Source: Flavobacterium endophyticum (GTDB lineage: Bacteria > Bacteroidota > Bacteroidia > Flavobacteriales > Flavobacteriaceae). From it: 64,000 nucleotides of DNA. Shown here in pieces: positions 1 through 8,299 of the stretch. Within the stretch, counting starts at the first letter, position 1; each line of letters starts with the position of its first letter. Under the pieces are notes generated by a model. The model saw only the letters and a program-made list of their open reading frames with translations, ran no database searches and had not been told where the DNA came from. Location: assembly GCF_003634455.1 (NCBI RefSeq), contig NZ_RBLC01000001.1, forward strand, positions 1,437,927 to 1,501,926, given 5' to 3'. The translations under genes were made by a program, and so were the position numbers.

Positions 1-713
1 CGGAAGCCTCTTTTGGAAAGGCTTTCACAGAAAGCCAAATCGACAGAAAAAAAATACAACTAATCTCAAAATGCGGCATTCAGCATATTGCTGAAAACAG
101 AGACAACAAAATCAAGCATTATGATTATTCGAAAGAGTACATCATCTGGTCGGTAGAAAATTCATTAAAAAATCTGCATACTGACTATCTTGATGTCCTT
201 TTGTTGCACCGTCCAAGTCCATTAATGCAGGCTGATGAAATTGCGGAAGCTATAGCGAAATTAAAATCAGAAGGAAAGATTCTTGATTTCGGACTGTCTA
301 ACTTTACGCCTTCGCAAACTGACCTCATCCGTTCCAAAACAGAAGTCAGCTACAATCAGGTGCAATTTTCTGCAACCGACTTCAAAGCGATGCTTGACGG
401 AAGCCTTGATCACATGCAGGTTCACAACATCCGTCCTATGGCATGGAATCCGCTTGGAACGGTTTTTAGAGAAAAAACAGACCAGACCAGACGACTAAAA
501 ACGCTTTTGGCAGAGTTGGTTGGAAAATACCATGTAGGTTCTGATACGATTCTTTTGTCATGGGTTTTGCAGCATCCGGCCAAAGTGATTCCGATTGCAG
601 GAACTGTAAATGTTTCGAGAATACAGCAATTGTATAAAGCGACAGAATTTAAGTTGGAAAAAGAAGAATGGTTTGCCATCTGGACAGAAAGCATGGGAAA
701 TAAGGTTCCTTAG
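1..713 (+). CDS. Aldo/keto reductase, YdhF-like (5' partial)
   Basis: NAD(P)H-dependent oxidoreductase of the aldo/keto reductase superfamily; the physiological substrate is unknown. The reading frame is open from base 3, before any start codon, so the gene begins outside the window and about 236 codons are visible. Visible family features are the LLLHRPSP strand carrying the active-site His, the GLSNF strand, and IPIAGTVNVSRI near the cofactor-binding end of the barrel. The C-terminus, ending in an EEWFAIWTESMGNKVP segment, resembles E. coli YdhF. The catalytic Asp and Tyr would lie upstream of the window or in its first codons. It ends 66 bp before an SDR gene on the same strand, so the two could be co-transcribed. 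Confidence 0.88.
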   Translation, partial: EASFGKAFTESQIDRKKIQLISKCGIQHIAENRDNKIKHYDYSKEYIIWSVENSLKNLHTDYLDVLLLHRPSPLMQADEIAEAIAKLKSEGKILDFGLSNFTPSQTDLIRSKTEVSYNQVQFSATDFKAMLDGSLDHMQVHNIRPMAWNPLGTVFREKTDQTRRLKTLLAELVGKYHVGSDTILLSWVLQHPAKVIPIAGTVNVSRIQQLYKATEFKLEKEEWFAIWTESMGNKVP

Positions 714-779
714 AAACACAAACTTGTTTATAAAAATGTTGAATCTTGAATTTTAAATTTTCAACAAAGAAATAAAATA

Positions 780-1532
780 ATGAAAACAGTACTAATAACA
801 GGTGCTACCAGCGGCATCGGAAGAGCTACGGCTATTGAATTAGCAAAACACAACTTTAAACTGATTTTGTGCGGCAGGCGCGAAGACCGTCTGGCAGAAT
901 TGCAACTTGAATTGGAACATCGCACGAAAGTCCATACTTTGAATTTTGACGTAAGGAAGAAAAAAGCCGTTCAAGAATCAATCGATTCTTTGCCAAAGGA
1001 ATTTTCAGAAATCGACATCCTGATCAACAATGCAGGCAATGCCCATGGGCTCGATCCCATTGAAAAAGGTGATTTGGAGGATTGGGACGCTATGATCGAC
1101 ATTAACGTAAAAGGACTCTTGTACGTTTCTCATGCCGTCATTCCAAAAATGGTCGAAAAGCGAAACGGTCATATCATTAACATCGGTTCGACTGCCGCGA
1201 AAGAAGTTTATCCCAACGGAAATGTCTATTGCGCCACAAAACATGCTGTCGATGCAATCAACCAAGGCATGCGTATGGACTTGAACCAATATGGAATCCG
1301 TGTCGGAGGCATACATCCCGGAATGGTCGAAACCGAATTTTCACAAGTGCGTTTTAAGGGCGATGCTGAACGGGCTTCCAATGTCTACAAAGGATTTGAA
1401 CCTTTAAAACCAGAAGATATTGCCGATATTATCCGATTTGTGATTACTAGGCCTTATCATATTAATATTGCTGATCTAATCGTCATGTCGACGGCCCAGG
1501 CTTCTTCGACGATTGTGAATCGTATCATCTAA
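780..1532 (+). CDS. SDR family NAD(P)-dependent oxidoreductase (YdfG-like)
   Basis: Classical short-chain dehydrogenase of 250 residues, the usual family length. The Rossmann nucleotide motif TGATSGIG is at residues 7-14, NNAG at 83-86, and the catalytic set is Asn109, Ser137, Tyr150 and Lys154 (YCATK). CGRRED after the second strand (Arg33/Arg34) suggests NADP(H) preference. Overall it resembles YdfG/3-hydroxy acid (L-allo-threonine) dehydrogenases, but the substrate cannot be settled from sequence. Cytosolic, with no signal peptide. The start is the first ATG, directly followed by the first beta strand. It is followed after 64 bp, which contain an inverted repeat, by an AlbA_2-domain gene. 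Confidence 0.9.
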   Translation: MKTVLITGATSGIGRATAIELAKHNFKLILCGRREDRLAELQLELEHRTKVHTLNFDVRKKKAVQESIDSLPKEFSEIDILINNAGNAHGLDPIEKGDLEDWDAMIDINVKGLLYVSHAVIPKMVEKRNGHIINIGSTAAKEVYPNGNVYCATKHAVDAINQGMRMDLNQYGIRVGGIHPGMVETEFSQVRFKGDAERASNVYKGFEPLKPEDIADIIRFVITRPYHINIADLIVMSTAQASSTIVNRII

Positions 1533-1542
1533 AAATTGATTG

Positions 1543-1593
1543 TTGGATTTTTAGATTGTTACGATCTAAAAGTCTAACAGTCTAAAAATCCAA
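1543..1593 (+). repeat. 13-bp perfect inverted repeat before the AlbA_2 gene
   Basis: TTGGATTTTTAGA (1543-1555) is mirrored exactly by TCTAAAAATCCAA (1581-1593), three bases before the ATG at 1597. The loop carries more TCTAA-like units, including an alternative small stem TAGAT/ATCTA (1552-1556 / 1564-1568). The structure has no T-run after it, so it is not a standard terminator. It could form in the mRNA over the ribosome-binding region of the next gene. Confidence 0.75.
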
Positions 1594-1596
1594 TCC

Positions 1597-2757
1597 ATGA
1601 TCAACAAGCGTCTGCTCATAAAAAATCTTCTCGCTCACAATGACGAGAGCAGCTTTTATGACAAAAAGCGCCAGCTGAATCTTCATACCCGCGAAGGAAA
1701 AGGAAAATTCCTAAAGCACATCTGCGCATTGTCGAATTCTAATCCTGCAAACAATTCGTATATCGTCGTAGGCGTTGAAGACCATGACAATGAAATTGTC
1801 GGGGATGATTTTTTTGACGACAGCCGCATCCAGAATCTTGTGAATGCTTTTTTAGAAAATCCGCCAAAAATCCAATACGAAAATGTTCCGTTTCCGAATC
1901 TTCCAAAAGACAAAGTCGTAGGTTTGGTAACGATAAAACCGAGCAAAAGGGTATCTTTCTTCAAAAAAGGAATTCATACCATTTTGGCAAAATCTACTTT
2001 TATACGAAGAGGAAGCAATTCGGTTCCTGTGGATGAAATCCCAAACGATATCGGCAAAAATTACCAAAATATAGAAACCGTCATCAGCATTGAAAACAAC
2101 TCTCGCAATAGTATCGAACATACTTTAGAAGGTGTCATCGACTTTATGAACAATCGCCATAAAGACATGTCTCCGAAATATAAAGTTTTTAAGGAATTAT
2201 TTGTCGTCTGCTGGGCTGGGCATAAAAAGAAGGTCAAGGAAAAAACCTATTTATCCCGCGTAGACATTGAACTGGTCAATGAACAGGTGAAGCTTTTTTA
2301 TTCAGCCCTAGATGAAGTTTCGATCGAATATGATAACCATACGTTTTCGATTACGGAATACCTTCCACTCGGACTGAATGACAAAACGAGTTACTATCCT
2401 TTAGAAAAACAGACGATTTCTTTTTACGACAACGGCTATTATAAAATCGAAACGCAATTTCTTTTTGAGCCGCCGCAGTACAACAGAAAAGTACTTTTTC
2501 ACATCTATAATTCCAACTTATCGCTTCTTTCCAAATTAGACAAAGGATTAGCTCTTTCCGAAAGAGAAAAAAAAGATCTGGAAAATCTTCCTTCTACCTT
2601 TATGATCTGCTATCTCAACGGATTTGAAGACGCCAAGCAAAAACTCATTGACGCGAAACCTTTGCTGAAAAGTTTCGAAAATCCGACAGTTTATGTGAGC
2701 TTTAAGGAAGCTATGCGAATCTTGCGAAAGATGAAATACGATACATCACTTGATTGA
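1597..2757 (+). CDS. AlbA_2 (Schlafen-type) domain protein
   Basis: Protein of 386 residues with an N-terminal AlbA_2-type putative nucleic-acid/nucleotide-binding domain (about residues 10-150). Typical features are the REGKGKFLKHICALSN segment, the IVVGVEDHDNEIVG strand-turn-strand, and the late FIRRGSNSVP motif. The remaining 230 residues are soluble, without membrane segments or a signal peptide, and I do not recognise a domain there. AlbA_2 proteins occur in transcription regulators and putative RNA-processing or defence proteins, so the function is open. The gene starts right after a strong inverted repeat, and its last 12 bases overlap the 3' end of the convergent DUF5686 gene. Confidence 0.72.
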   Translation: MINKRLLIKNLLAHNDESSFYDKKRQLNLHTREGKGKFLKHICALSNSNPANNSYIVVGVEDHDNEIVGDDFFDDSRIQNLVNAFLENPPKIQYENVPFPNLPKDKVVGLVTIKPSKRVSFFKKGIHTILAKSTFIRRGSNSVPVDEIPNDIGKNYQNIETVISIENNSRNSIEHTLEGVIDFMNNRHKDMSPKYKVFKELFVVCWAGHKKKVKEKTYLSRVDIELVNEQVKLFYSALDEVSIEYDNHTFSITEYLPLGLNDKTSYYPLEKQTISFYDNGYYKIETQFLFEPPQYNRKVLFHIYNSNLSLLSKLDKGLALSEREKKDLENLPSTFMICYLNGFEDAKQKLIDAKPLLKSFENPTVYVSFKEAMRILRKMKYDTSLD

Positions 2758-5139
2758 CATCGATAGCGAGAATTTAAAAGCCAGATTGTCATTAAATTCT
2801 GGATGTGAGTAAGCTCCATATCGGTAATATACCCCAAACCCTAATCCGAGGTAAGCCACATTCATATAGTTGGCTTTCAAAATATTGTCAATCTGCAGGC
2901 CTGTTTCCGTAAAAATCTTGTCTTTTGTCTTGAACCCTATCAATTGATGAGCGCTTTTGTTCGACAAATCTCCCCAGCCGATATTATTATGCCAAGTCAC
3001 ACCAGGCTGGAATTTTCCGGATTTGAAAAGCAGTCCTCCAAAATTGTGCGAAAGAAATAAGTTGACATAACGATTCGACAGGAATTCATACGGACGCAGA
3101 GTCTGAAACGTATTTTTCATGATAATTGCGGACTTGCTGTCATAACCTCCTTCTCCTGTAAATAAAAGTCCGTATGGTAACGGATTATCAACAAAACCAG
3201 CTTCTATGCGGTAATCGGTCTGGCCAAAATTCTTCGTGAAGAAAGACTGCTGGACCGTAGCTTCAATTTTGTTGTAACTGAAATCACTGTCCATAAAATT
3301 CTTGATTCCTTTGGTATACGCAAGATTCAGAACCGGATAGGTTGTGCCCATCGAATACCTTTGGTTAAGGCTGTTTATGAATTTTTCCTTATAGGCAAAT
3401 CTCAAGTTGATTGTCAAGTCTGAATTGGTATAATCCACAAAATTCTGACCATTATTTTGGAAGACATAATCGTACTTCGGATTGGTTTTCGTGTGGTTAA
3501 AATCTACCTTGAATCGCAAATATCGTAGGGTTCGAAAACTAAAGTTCAGGTTAGACTGTCGAATCATGTCGTATTGAAATCCGATATAATTCCTAAAATT
3601 ATACAGACCCGGCTCATAATTATTTAAGCCATAGTTCCCCGTTTCAATAAGATTCTGCTGGAATTTTGCTCCGATCTTCATTTCGTTTTCTTTAGAAAGC
3701 TTATAGGAAACTTCACCTCCGTATTTCCAATCATGATCTTCCAATCCGTAGCCGAAAAATCCGCCGAGTTCTAAATTTTTGAACAACTTATCGTTGGTAT
3801 AGATGCCCGTGCCCAAACGAAATCCTTCGTATTTATTATAACTGAATGTTTTCGACAGGTCGATATCAATTGGTCCTATCGGAATCCTTCCTTGCGAAAA
3901 TCGCTCCATAAAGGTTAATAGACCGTCAAAATTCGCTTTCTTTCCAATGCTATCAATGACTCTATACGTAGTTTCTTCGGTACGATTTAATTTTTCGGCT
4001 CGTGAGTTTGCCCAAAAAAGACTGTCTTTTTGGGCCGCATTTTCATCCATCCGCACCGATTCTAGCGAAAAATCCTTTTTCCGCAGTGGCACATCTACCT
4101 CAACCTGATCAATATAGCTTTTGCCGTCAATAAGCATCCCTATTCTTGGAGTCGGGAATTCGTTAAAAACCAAGGCATAATTGAGCTGTTGCGGAAACCA
4201 ATATTTATCGTCTGCTAAAACATACTGTTGCTGTATCTTGATATCAATTTTACCTTTTTCAAATGGCGAGGCAATTACATTCTGCACGGCATATTTGTTC
4301 GTGTTGATGTATAAAAACCCTTTTAATCCTTCGAAATTTTTATTCGGCAAGGGTTTAAATGACAGGATATAGACCGTATCTTTCTGCTGATAGATTGTAT
4401 CTTCTATACGGAATTTATACTTTTTTAAGCTTCCATTGCTGATCGGGTTCAGATAGTTGATATTGAACAGCTTGATGTTGTCTTTATAAAAAGAAAAAGG
4501 CTGGAAATCTGTCGCCAATGAAGCAAATGTAGGGTTCGTAAATCCGGACACTCTAGTTGCTACTACAACTTCTTCGCTGACATCTGGTTTTATAAATTTC
4601 CTATTGGTTACAGATTCCATCATAAAAAAGTGGCTCCCTTTTAGCTTTTGGCGCATAAAAATGCTGTCCCTTTTATCAGCCGATTCAGACCTATAATCAT
4701 AAATCAACTTGTTATAAGACCGATATTTGAAAGAACTTATATTCTCCGGATTGTTGATTTCCTTATTCGCGATTACCTTTCTCATTATTGCATTGGCTGG
4801 ATTTTCGCCAGATTCTATCACTACCTCCGTCAGGTCAAATTTTGATCGAACCAGCGCAATCACTATTTCAGTATCTCCTTTTGAAACAGGCGTTGAAAAA
4901 TTTTCATAACCCATATAACTGCAACTGATTGTTGAAATTGGAGAGGAATTTTTATAGGAAAAAAGCCCCTCAATATCAGAAGAAACCCCTTTGCGACTGT
5001 CACCATTAATCAAGACCGTTGCAAAAGCTAGGGGCTCTTTAGTTTCAGAATCTATGATTTTTCCTTTGATAGTATTCTGGCCGTATAAAATTTGGCCCAC
5101 AAGAAGCAAAAAAACAAGTAGGGGGAAGATGTTTCTCAT
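2746..5139 (-). CDS. DUF5686 outer-membrane protein with carboxypeptidase-regulatory N-domain
   Basis: Protein of 797 residues with a signal peptide (MRNIFPLLVFLLLVGQILYG, cleaved near Gln21). An Ig-like carboxypeptidase-regulatory domain follows (about 22-110; KGKIIDSETKEPLAFATVLI), then a DUF5686 region rich in alternating aromatic strands, consistent with an outer-membrane beta-barrel. It resembles a TonB-dependent receptor in its N-domain and barrel, but I see no plug domain. Such proteins are common in Bacteroidota and their substrate is unknown. It converges with the AlbA_2 gene and diverges from the metallophosphoesterase at 5262. Confidence 0.85.
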   Translation of the reverse strand: MRNIFPLLVFLLLVGQILYGQNTIKGKIIDSETKEPLAFATVLINGDSRKGVSSDIEGLFSYKNSSPISTISCSYMGYENFSTPVSKGDTEIVIALVRSKFDLTEVVIESGENPANAIMRKVIANKEINNPENISSFKYRSYNKLIYDYRSESADKRDSIFMRQKLKGSHFFMMESVTNRKFIKPDVSEEVVVATRVSGFTNPTFASLATDFQPFSFYKDNIKLFNINYLNPISNGSLKKYKFRIEDTIYQQKDTVYILSFKPLPNKNFEGLKGFLYINTNKYAVQNVIASPFEKGKIDIKIQQQYVLADDKYWFPQQLNYALVFNEFPTPRIGMLIDGKSYIDQVEVDVPLRKKDFSLESVRMDENAAQKDSLFWANSRAEKLNRTEETTYRVIDSIGKKANFDGLLTFMERFSQGRIPIGPIDIDLSKTFSYNKYEGFRLGTGIYTNDKLFKNLELGGFFGYGLEDHDWKYGGEVSYKLSKENEMKIGAKFQQNLIETGNYGLNNYEPGLYNFRNYIGFQYDMIRQSNLNFSFRTLRYLRFKVDFNHTKTNPKYDYVFQNNGQNFVDYTNSDLTINLRFAYKEKFINSLNQRYSMGTTYPVLNLAYTKGIKNFMDSDFSYNKIEATVQQSFFTKNFGQTDYRIEAGFVDNPLPYGLLFTGEGGYDSKSAIIMKNTFQTLRPYEFLSNRYVNLFLSHNFGGLLFKSGKFQPGVTWHNNIGWGDLSNKSAHQLIGFKTKDKIFTETGLQIDNILKANYMNVAYLGLGFGVYYRYGAYSHPEFNDNLAFKFSLSMSIK

Positions 5140-5261
5140 AGCAATTTAAAAAAGTAAGAATTTTAAGTTAAATTATCATTCCTAACAAAACGATAAATAT
5201 GAATTTTTCTTTTACATAGTCGATTGTTTTTATGATATTTGAATTCAATACTTTTAATTCA

Positions 5262-5990
5262 ATGAACAGAACCCTAATCATTGGAGACATTCACGGCGCA
5301 TTGAAAGCCCTGCACCAAATTTTCAAAAGAGCCGATGTAACCAATACTGACACTTTGATTTTTCTTGGCGATTATGTCGACGGCTGGAGCGAATCTCCCG
5401 AAGTAATTGACTTTTTAATCGCTTTAAAAACTACGCACAATTGTATTTTTCTGAGAGGAAACCACGACGACTTGCTATTGCAATGGCTGGAAGCAAAAAA
5501 AGACAATCCGCAATGGTTCAATCATGGCGGGCGGCTGACTATGGAAAAATACAACCTTCTGTCACAAGACGAAAAGCAAGTTCATATTGATTTTCTGAAA
5601 ACTTTGGAAAATTATCATCTCGACGAGCACAATCGCCTCTTTATTCATGCCGGATTCACCAACCTCAACGGCGTTACGTATGAATATTTTCCGAAAATGT
5701 TCTATTGGGAACGAACATTATGGGAAAATGCCCTGTCCTTGGACAGCACTATAGAAAAAGACAGTCCATATTATCCAAAACGATTCAATCTTTACAAAGA
5801 AATATTCATCGGTCATACGCCGGTTACCAGAATTGGAGAAACTGTTCCTATCAACAAGGCCAATATCTGGAATGTAGACACTGGCGCAGCTTTTAAAGGA
5901 CCGCTGACGATATTAGATATTGATACCAAGCAGTTTTGGCAAAGCGATCCGGTCTATCAGCTATATCCTGAAGAAAATGGCAGAAATTAA
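5262..5990 (+). CDS. Metallophosphoesterase (PPP-type Ser/Thr phosphatase fold)
   Basis: Soluble calcineurin-like phosphoesterase of 242 residues. The metal-binding motifs appear in the standard order: GDIHG at 8-12, GDYVDG at 36-41, GNHD at 66-69, then a His in LFIHAGF and a late GHTPV. This pattern fits bacterial PrpA/ApaH-like protein or dinucleotide phosphatases. I chose the ATG at 5262 because the protein then begins directly with the first strand (MNRTLIIGD). An in-frame ATG at 5232 would add ten residues with no family counterpart. The next gene follows after only 51 bp but has its own promoter box. Confidence 0.88.
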   Translation: MNRTLIIGDIHGALKALHQIFKRADVTNTDTLIFLGDYVDGWSESPEVIDFLIALKTTHNCIFLRGNHDDLLLQWLEAKKDNPQWFNHGGRLTMEKYNLLSQDEKQVHIDFLKTLENYHLDEHNRLFIHAGFTNLNGVTYEYFPKMFYWERTLWENALSLDSTIEKDSPYYPKRFNLYKEIFIGHTPVTRIGETVPINKANIWNVDTGAAFKGPLTILDIDTKQFWQSDPVYQLYPEENGRN

Positions 5991-5992
5991 AT

Positions 5993-6026
5993 TTGTTTCA
6001 AAAACTCATAAAAACCCATATATTTG
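5993..6026 (+). promoter_or_regulatory. Bacteroidota-type promoter for the gene at 6042
   Basis: A perfect -7 box TATATTTG (6019-6026) is preceded by TTG at 5993-5995 with a 23-bp spacer, within the TTG-N17-23-TAnnTTTG pattern described for Flavobacterium. It overlaps an in-frame TTG codon at 6024, which argues that translation really starts at the ATG at 6042. Confidence 0.65.
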
Positions 6027-6041
6027 CACAAAATCTTAATT

Positions 6042-6527
6042 ATGAAGAAAATTATAACATTTGGTTTGCTTTTAAGTGCTTTTTTAGGAAATGCTCAAGC
6101 TTTTAATGGTAAAGGAGATAAAAAATTTCAAGTGGGAGCCAACTTTCAAGATCATGCAATAGGAATTATGGCTACGTATGACTATGGAATCGGAGAAAAC
6201 ATGTCTATCGGAGGCTATACTACTTATTTATTAGGCGTAGACGGCGACGGCTCAAAGTTTGAGGACCGATTTGACCTTAAAGCGCGTTTTAATGCTAACA
6301 TCGGAAACGTGATGGGCTTGCCTGAAAATTTTGACATTTATCCTGGATTGGATTTAGGTTTACGAAATTTTGGCGGGCATTTGGGCGGACGCTATTTCTT
6401 CACCAACGGATTTGGCCTATTTACCGAATTCAATATTCCAATTGCAAAATATGAAAGCGACGTATTTGGCTATGAACATCTGAACAACCAATTCGTCTTT
6501 AGTTTTGGCGCATCGTTCAATCTATAA
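6042..6527 (+). CDS. Small outer-membrane beta-barrel protein (DUF6646-like)
   Basis: Secreted protein of 161 residues: signal peptide MKKIITFGLLLSAFLGNAQA, then a short AFNGKGDKKFQVGANF opening and alternating strands that suggest a small eight-stranded barrel. From memory it resembles the flavobacterial family annotated DUF6646; the function is unknown. The start at 6042 is preferred over an in-frame TTG at 6024, which lies inside the promoter box and would put extra residues before the signal peptide. It stands as a single transcription unit, with its own promoter upstream and hairpins downstream. Confidence 0.75.
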   Translation: MKKIITFGLLLSAFLGNAQAFNGKGDKKFQVGANFQDHAIGIMATYDYGIGENMSIGGYTTYLLGVDGDGSKFEDRFDLKARFNANIGNVMGLPENFDIYPGLDLGLRNFGGHLGGRYFFTNGFGLFTEFNIPIAKYESDVFGYEHLNNQFVFSFGASFNL

Positions 6528-6550
6528 TTGAACCTGCTTTATATAGAAAA

Positions 6551-6620
6551 TCCGATTCAATAAGAATCGGACCTCTGAAATAATAACGAAAAAAGTCCCG
6601 GTGGTATCGGGACTTTTTTT
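6551..6620. terminator. Two hairpins; the second is a bidirectional terminator
   Basis: The first hairpin pairs TCCGATTC (6551-6558) with GAATCGGA (6564-6571) but has no T-run. The second pairs GTCCCG (6595-6600) with CGGGAC (6608-6613), with a T-run at 6614-6620 and an A-run before it. It can therefore end transcription of the beta-barrel gene (plus) and of the lipoprotein gene (minus). Confidence 0.8.
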
Positions 6621-6987
6621 ATTCCGGTTGCAACGCAATGGTTACATTCTTCGGAATAACGTGACATACATCTGCAGTTACTGTTATCAAACCTGAAGCA
6701 AAAGATTGATAACCATTTGCAGATACTGTCAGAATATAATTTCCTGGCCTTTCAAATGCTCCGACAAAAGTCGATGTACTAGTCGATCCGTATTCTAATA
6801 TTTCAGAATAGCTCCCATCCGTAGCAGTAACAACTACTCCTTCCTGAAGCTCCAGATTAGTAACGGCATCTTTGACTCTGACAACAAGCCCTGCACGAAT
6901 TTCTTCAGTGCAGTTCACACTATCATTATCATCATCGCTATTGCACGAAAGCAGGATAACCATAAAAAAGAACAAAATATTTTTCAT
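6619..6987 (-). CDS. Small lipoprotein with carboxypeptidase-regulatory-like fold
   Basis: Predicted lipoprotein of 122 residues. The signal sequence MKNILFFFMVILLSC ends in a lipobox Cys followed by an acidic stretch (NSDDDND), a common start for exported lipoproteins in Bacteroidota. The rest is one beta-sandwich-like unit (GLVVRVKDAVTNLELQEGVV ... GNYILTVSANGYQSF) resembling a carboxypeptidase-regulatory domain. The start is the ATG at 6987; an upstream in-frame TTG would add four residues before the signal peptide. The function is unknown. It is a monocistron sharing a terminator with the convergent gene. Confidence 0.8.
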   Translation of the reverse strand: MKNILFFFMVILLSCNSDDDNDSVNCTEEIRAGLVVRVKDAVTNLELQEGVVVTATDGSYSEILEYGSTSTSTFVGAFERPGNYILTVSANGYQSFASGLITVTADVCHVIPKNVTIALQPE

Positions 6988-7147
6988 TCTCCATAGCAAT
7001 TTCTATAGAGATGCAAAAAAACTGTCGAGGTTGCTTCAACTGACTAAAAAAATTTCAACAACTGTTATAAATAGGTTAAAAATCAGTTGCTTTCAAAATG
7101 GCTCTGAAACATTCTTCGTAAATTAGATATCTCCAACCATCAATAAA

Positions 7148-8293
7148 ATGACACTTTCAGACCGTTATAATTCCGTTAGAAAACATACCGAACATCTCTG
7201 TAGCCCATTAAAAACAGAAGATTTCGTACCCCAGCCCGTCAACTTTGTGAGTCCGCCGAAATGGCATCTGGCCCATACCACATGGTTTTTCGAGCAATTT
7301 ATCTTGAAAGAACATCTTCCAGACTATACTCCTTTTGATAAGGACTTCAGTTTTCTTTTCAACAGCTATTACAATTTTGTCGGAAAGCGTGTTTTTAGGG
7401 CCGACCGAGGAAACATCACGCGTCCGGGAGTACAAGAAGTTTTTGAATACCGCGCGTATGTCGATATGCACATGCACATACTGCTACAGCTTAAATCAGA
7501 AGAACTAAAAGAATTGATAGAATTAGGCCTGAATCACGAACAGCAGCATCAAGAATTACTTTTGACTGATATTAAATACATTCTCGGAAACAATCCGATT
7601 TTTCCAATCTATGACGAAAATATCGAGTGGGAAAACCAGAAAAATGCCGAAAGCGGATTTGTCAAGATAGAAGAAGGCATCTATGAAATAGGTTTTGAAG
7701 AAGAAGGCTTTTCTTTTGACAACGAACATGGCAGGCATAAAGTATATCTGCATGATTTTGAAATCTCAAAGTCCTTGGTTACCAATTCAGACTATCTTGG
7801 ATTTATCAACAGCGGCGGCTATCAAGATTTTAGTTATTGGCTGGATGAAGGTTGGTCATGGGTAACTGAAAACAAAATTGAAGCACCCTTGTATTGGCAT
7901 AAAATTGATGGAGAGTGGCACAGCTATACGCTCAAAGGATTAGAAAAAATAGATGCTGATGCCATCTTAACGCACATCAGTTTTTATGAAGCCTCTGCTT
8001 ATGCTGCATGGAAAAAAATGCGACTGCCCACAGAATTCGAATGGGAAATCGCCGCCGATAAATTGGATTGGGGAAAACGTTGGGAATGGACAAACAGCGC
8101 CTATTTACCGTATCCTAATTTCAAAAAACCAGAAGGCGCTATTGGCGAGTACAACGGAAAATTCATGATCAACCAGATGGTTCTGCGCGGTTCTTCCTGT
8201 GCTACATCGCCACACCATAGCCGAAAATCCTACAGAAACTTTTTTCACGCAGACGAACGTTGGCAATTCAACGGCATTCGTCTTGCAAAATAA
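7148..8293 (+). CDS. egtB: Ergothioneine biosynthesis sulfoxide synthase EgtB
   Basis: Non-haem iron enzyme joining a sulfur donor (gamma-glutamylcysteine or cysteine, depending on subtype) to hercynine to form the sulfoxide precursor of ergothioneine. It has 381 residues: an N-terminal DinB-like helical domain and a C-terminal formylglycine-generating-enzyme (sulfatase-modifying) domain from about residue 170. The iron ligands are His43 (in KWHLAHTTWFFE) plus His130 and His134 in the HEQQHQE motif. The C-terminus SYRNFFHADERWQFNGIRLA is typical of the family. Cytosolic. It is 6 bp from egtD, a clear operon. No egtA, egtC or egtE lies nearby, so sulfur-donor use and the final C-S lyase step cannot be assigned here. 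Confidence 0.92.
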   Translation: MTLSDRYNSVRKHTEHLCSPLKTEDFVPQPVNFVSPPKWHLAHTTWFFEQFILKEHLPDYTPFDKDFSFLFNSYYNFVGKRVFRADRGNITRPGVQEVFEYRAYVDMHMHILLQLKSEELKELIELGLNHEQQHQELLLTDIKYILGNNPIFPIYDENIEWENQKNAESGFVKIEEGIYEIGFEEEGFSFDNEHGRHKVYLHDFEISKSLVTNSDYLGFINSGGYQDFSYWLDEGWSWVTENKIEAPLYWHKIDGEWHSYTLKGLEKIDADAILTHISFYEASAYAAWKKMRLPTEFEWEIAADKLDWGKRWEWTNSAYLPYPNFKKPEGAIGEYNGKFMINQMVLRGSSCATSPHHSRKSYRNFFHADERWQFNGIRLAK

Positions 8294-8299
8294 CTGCTT

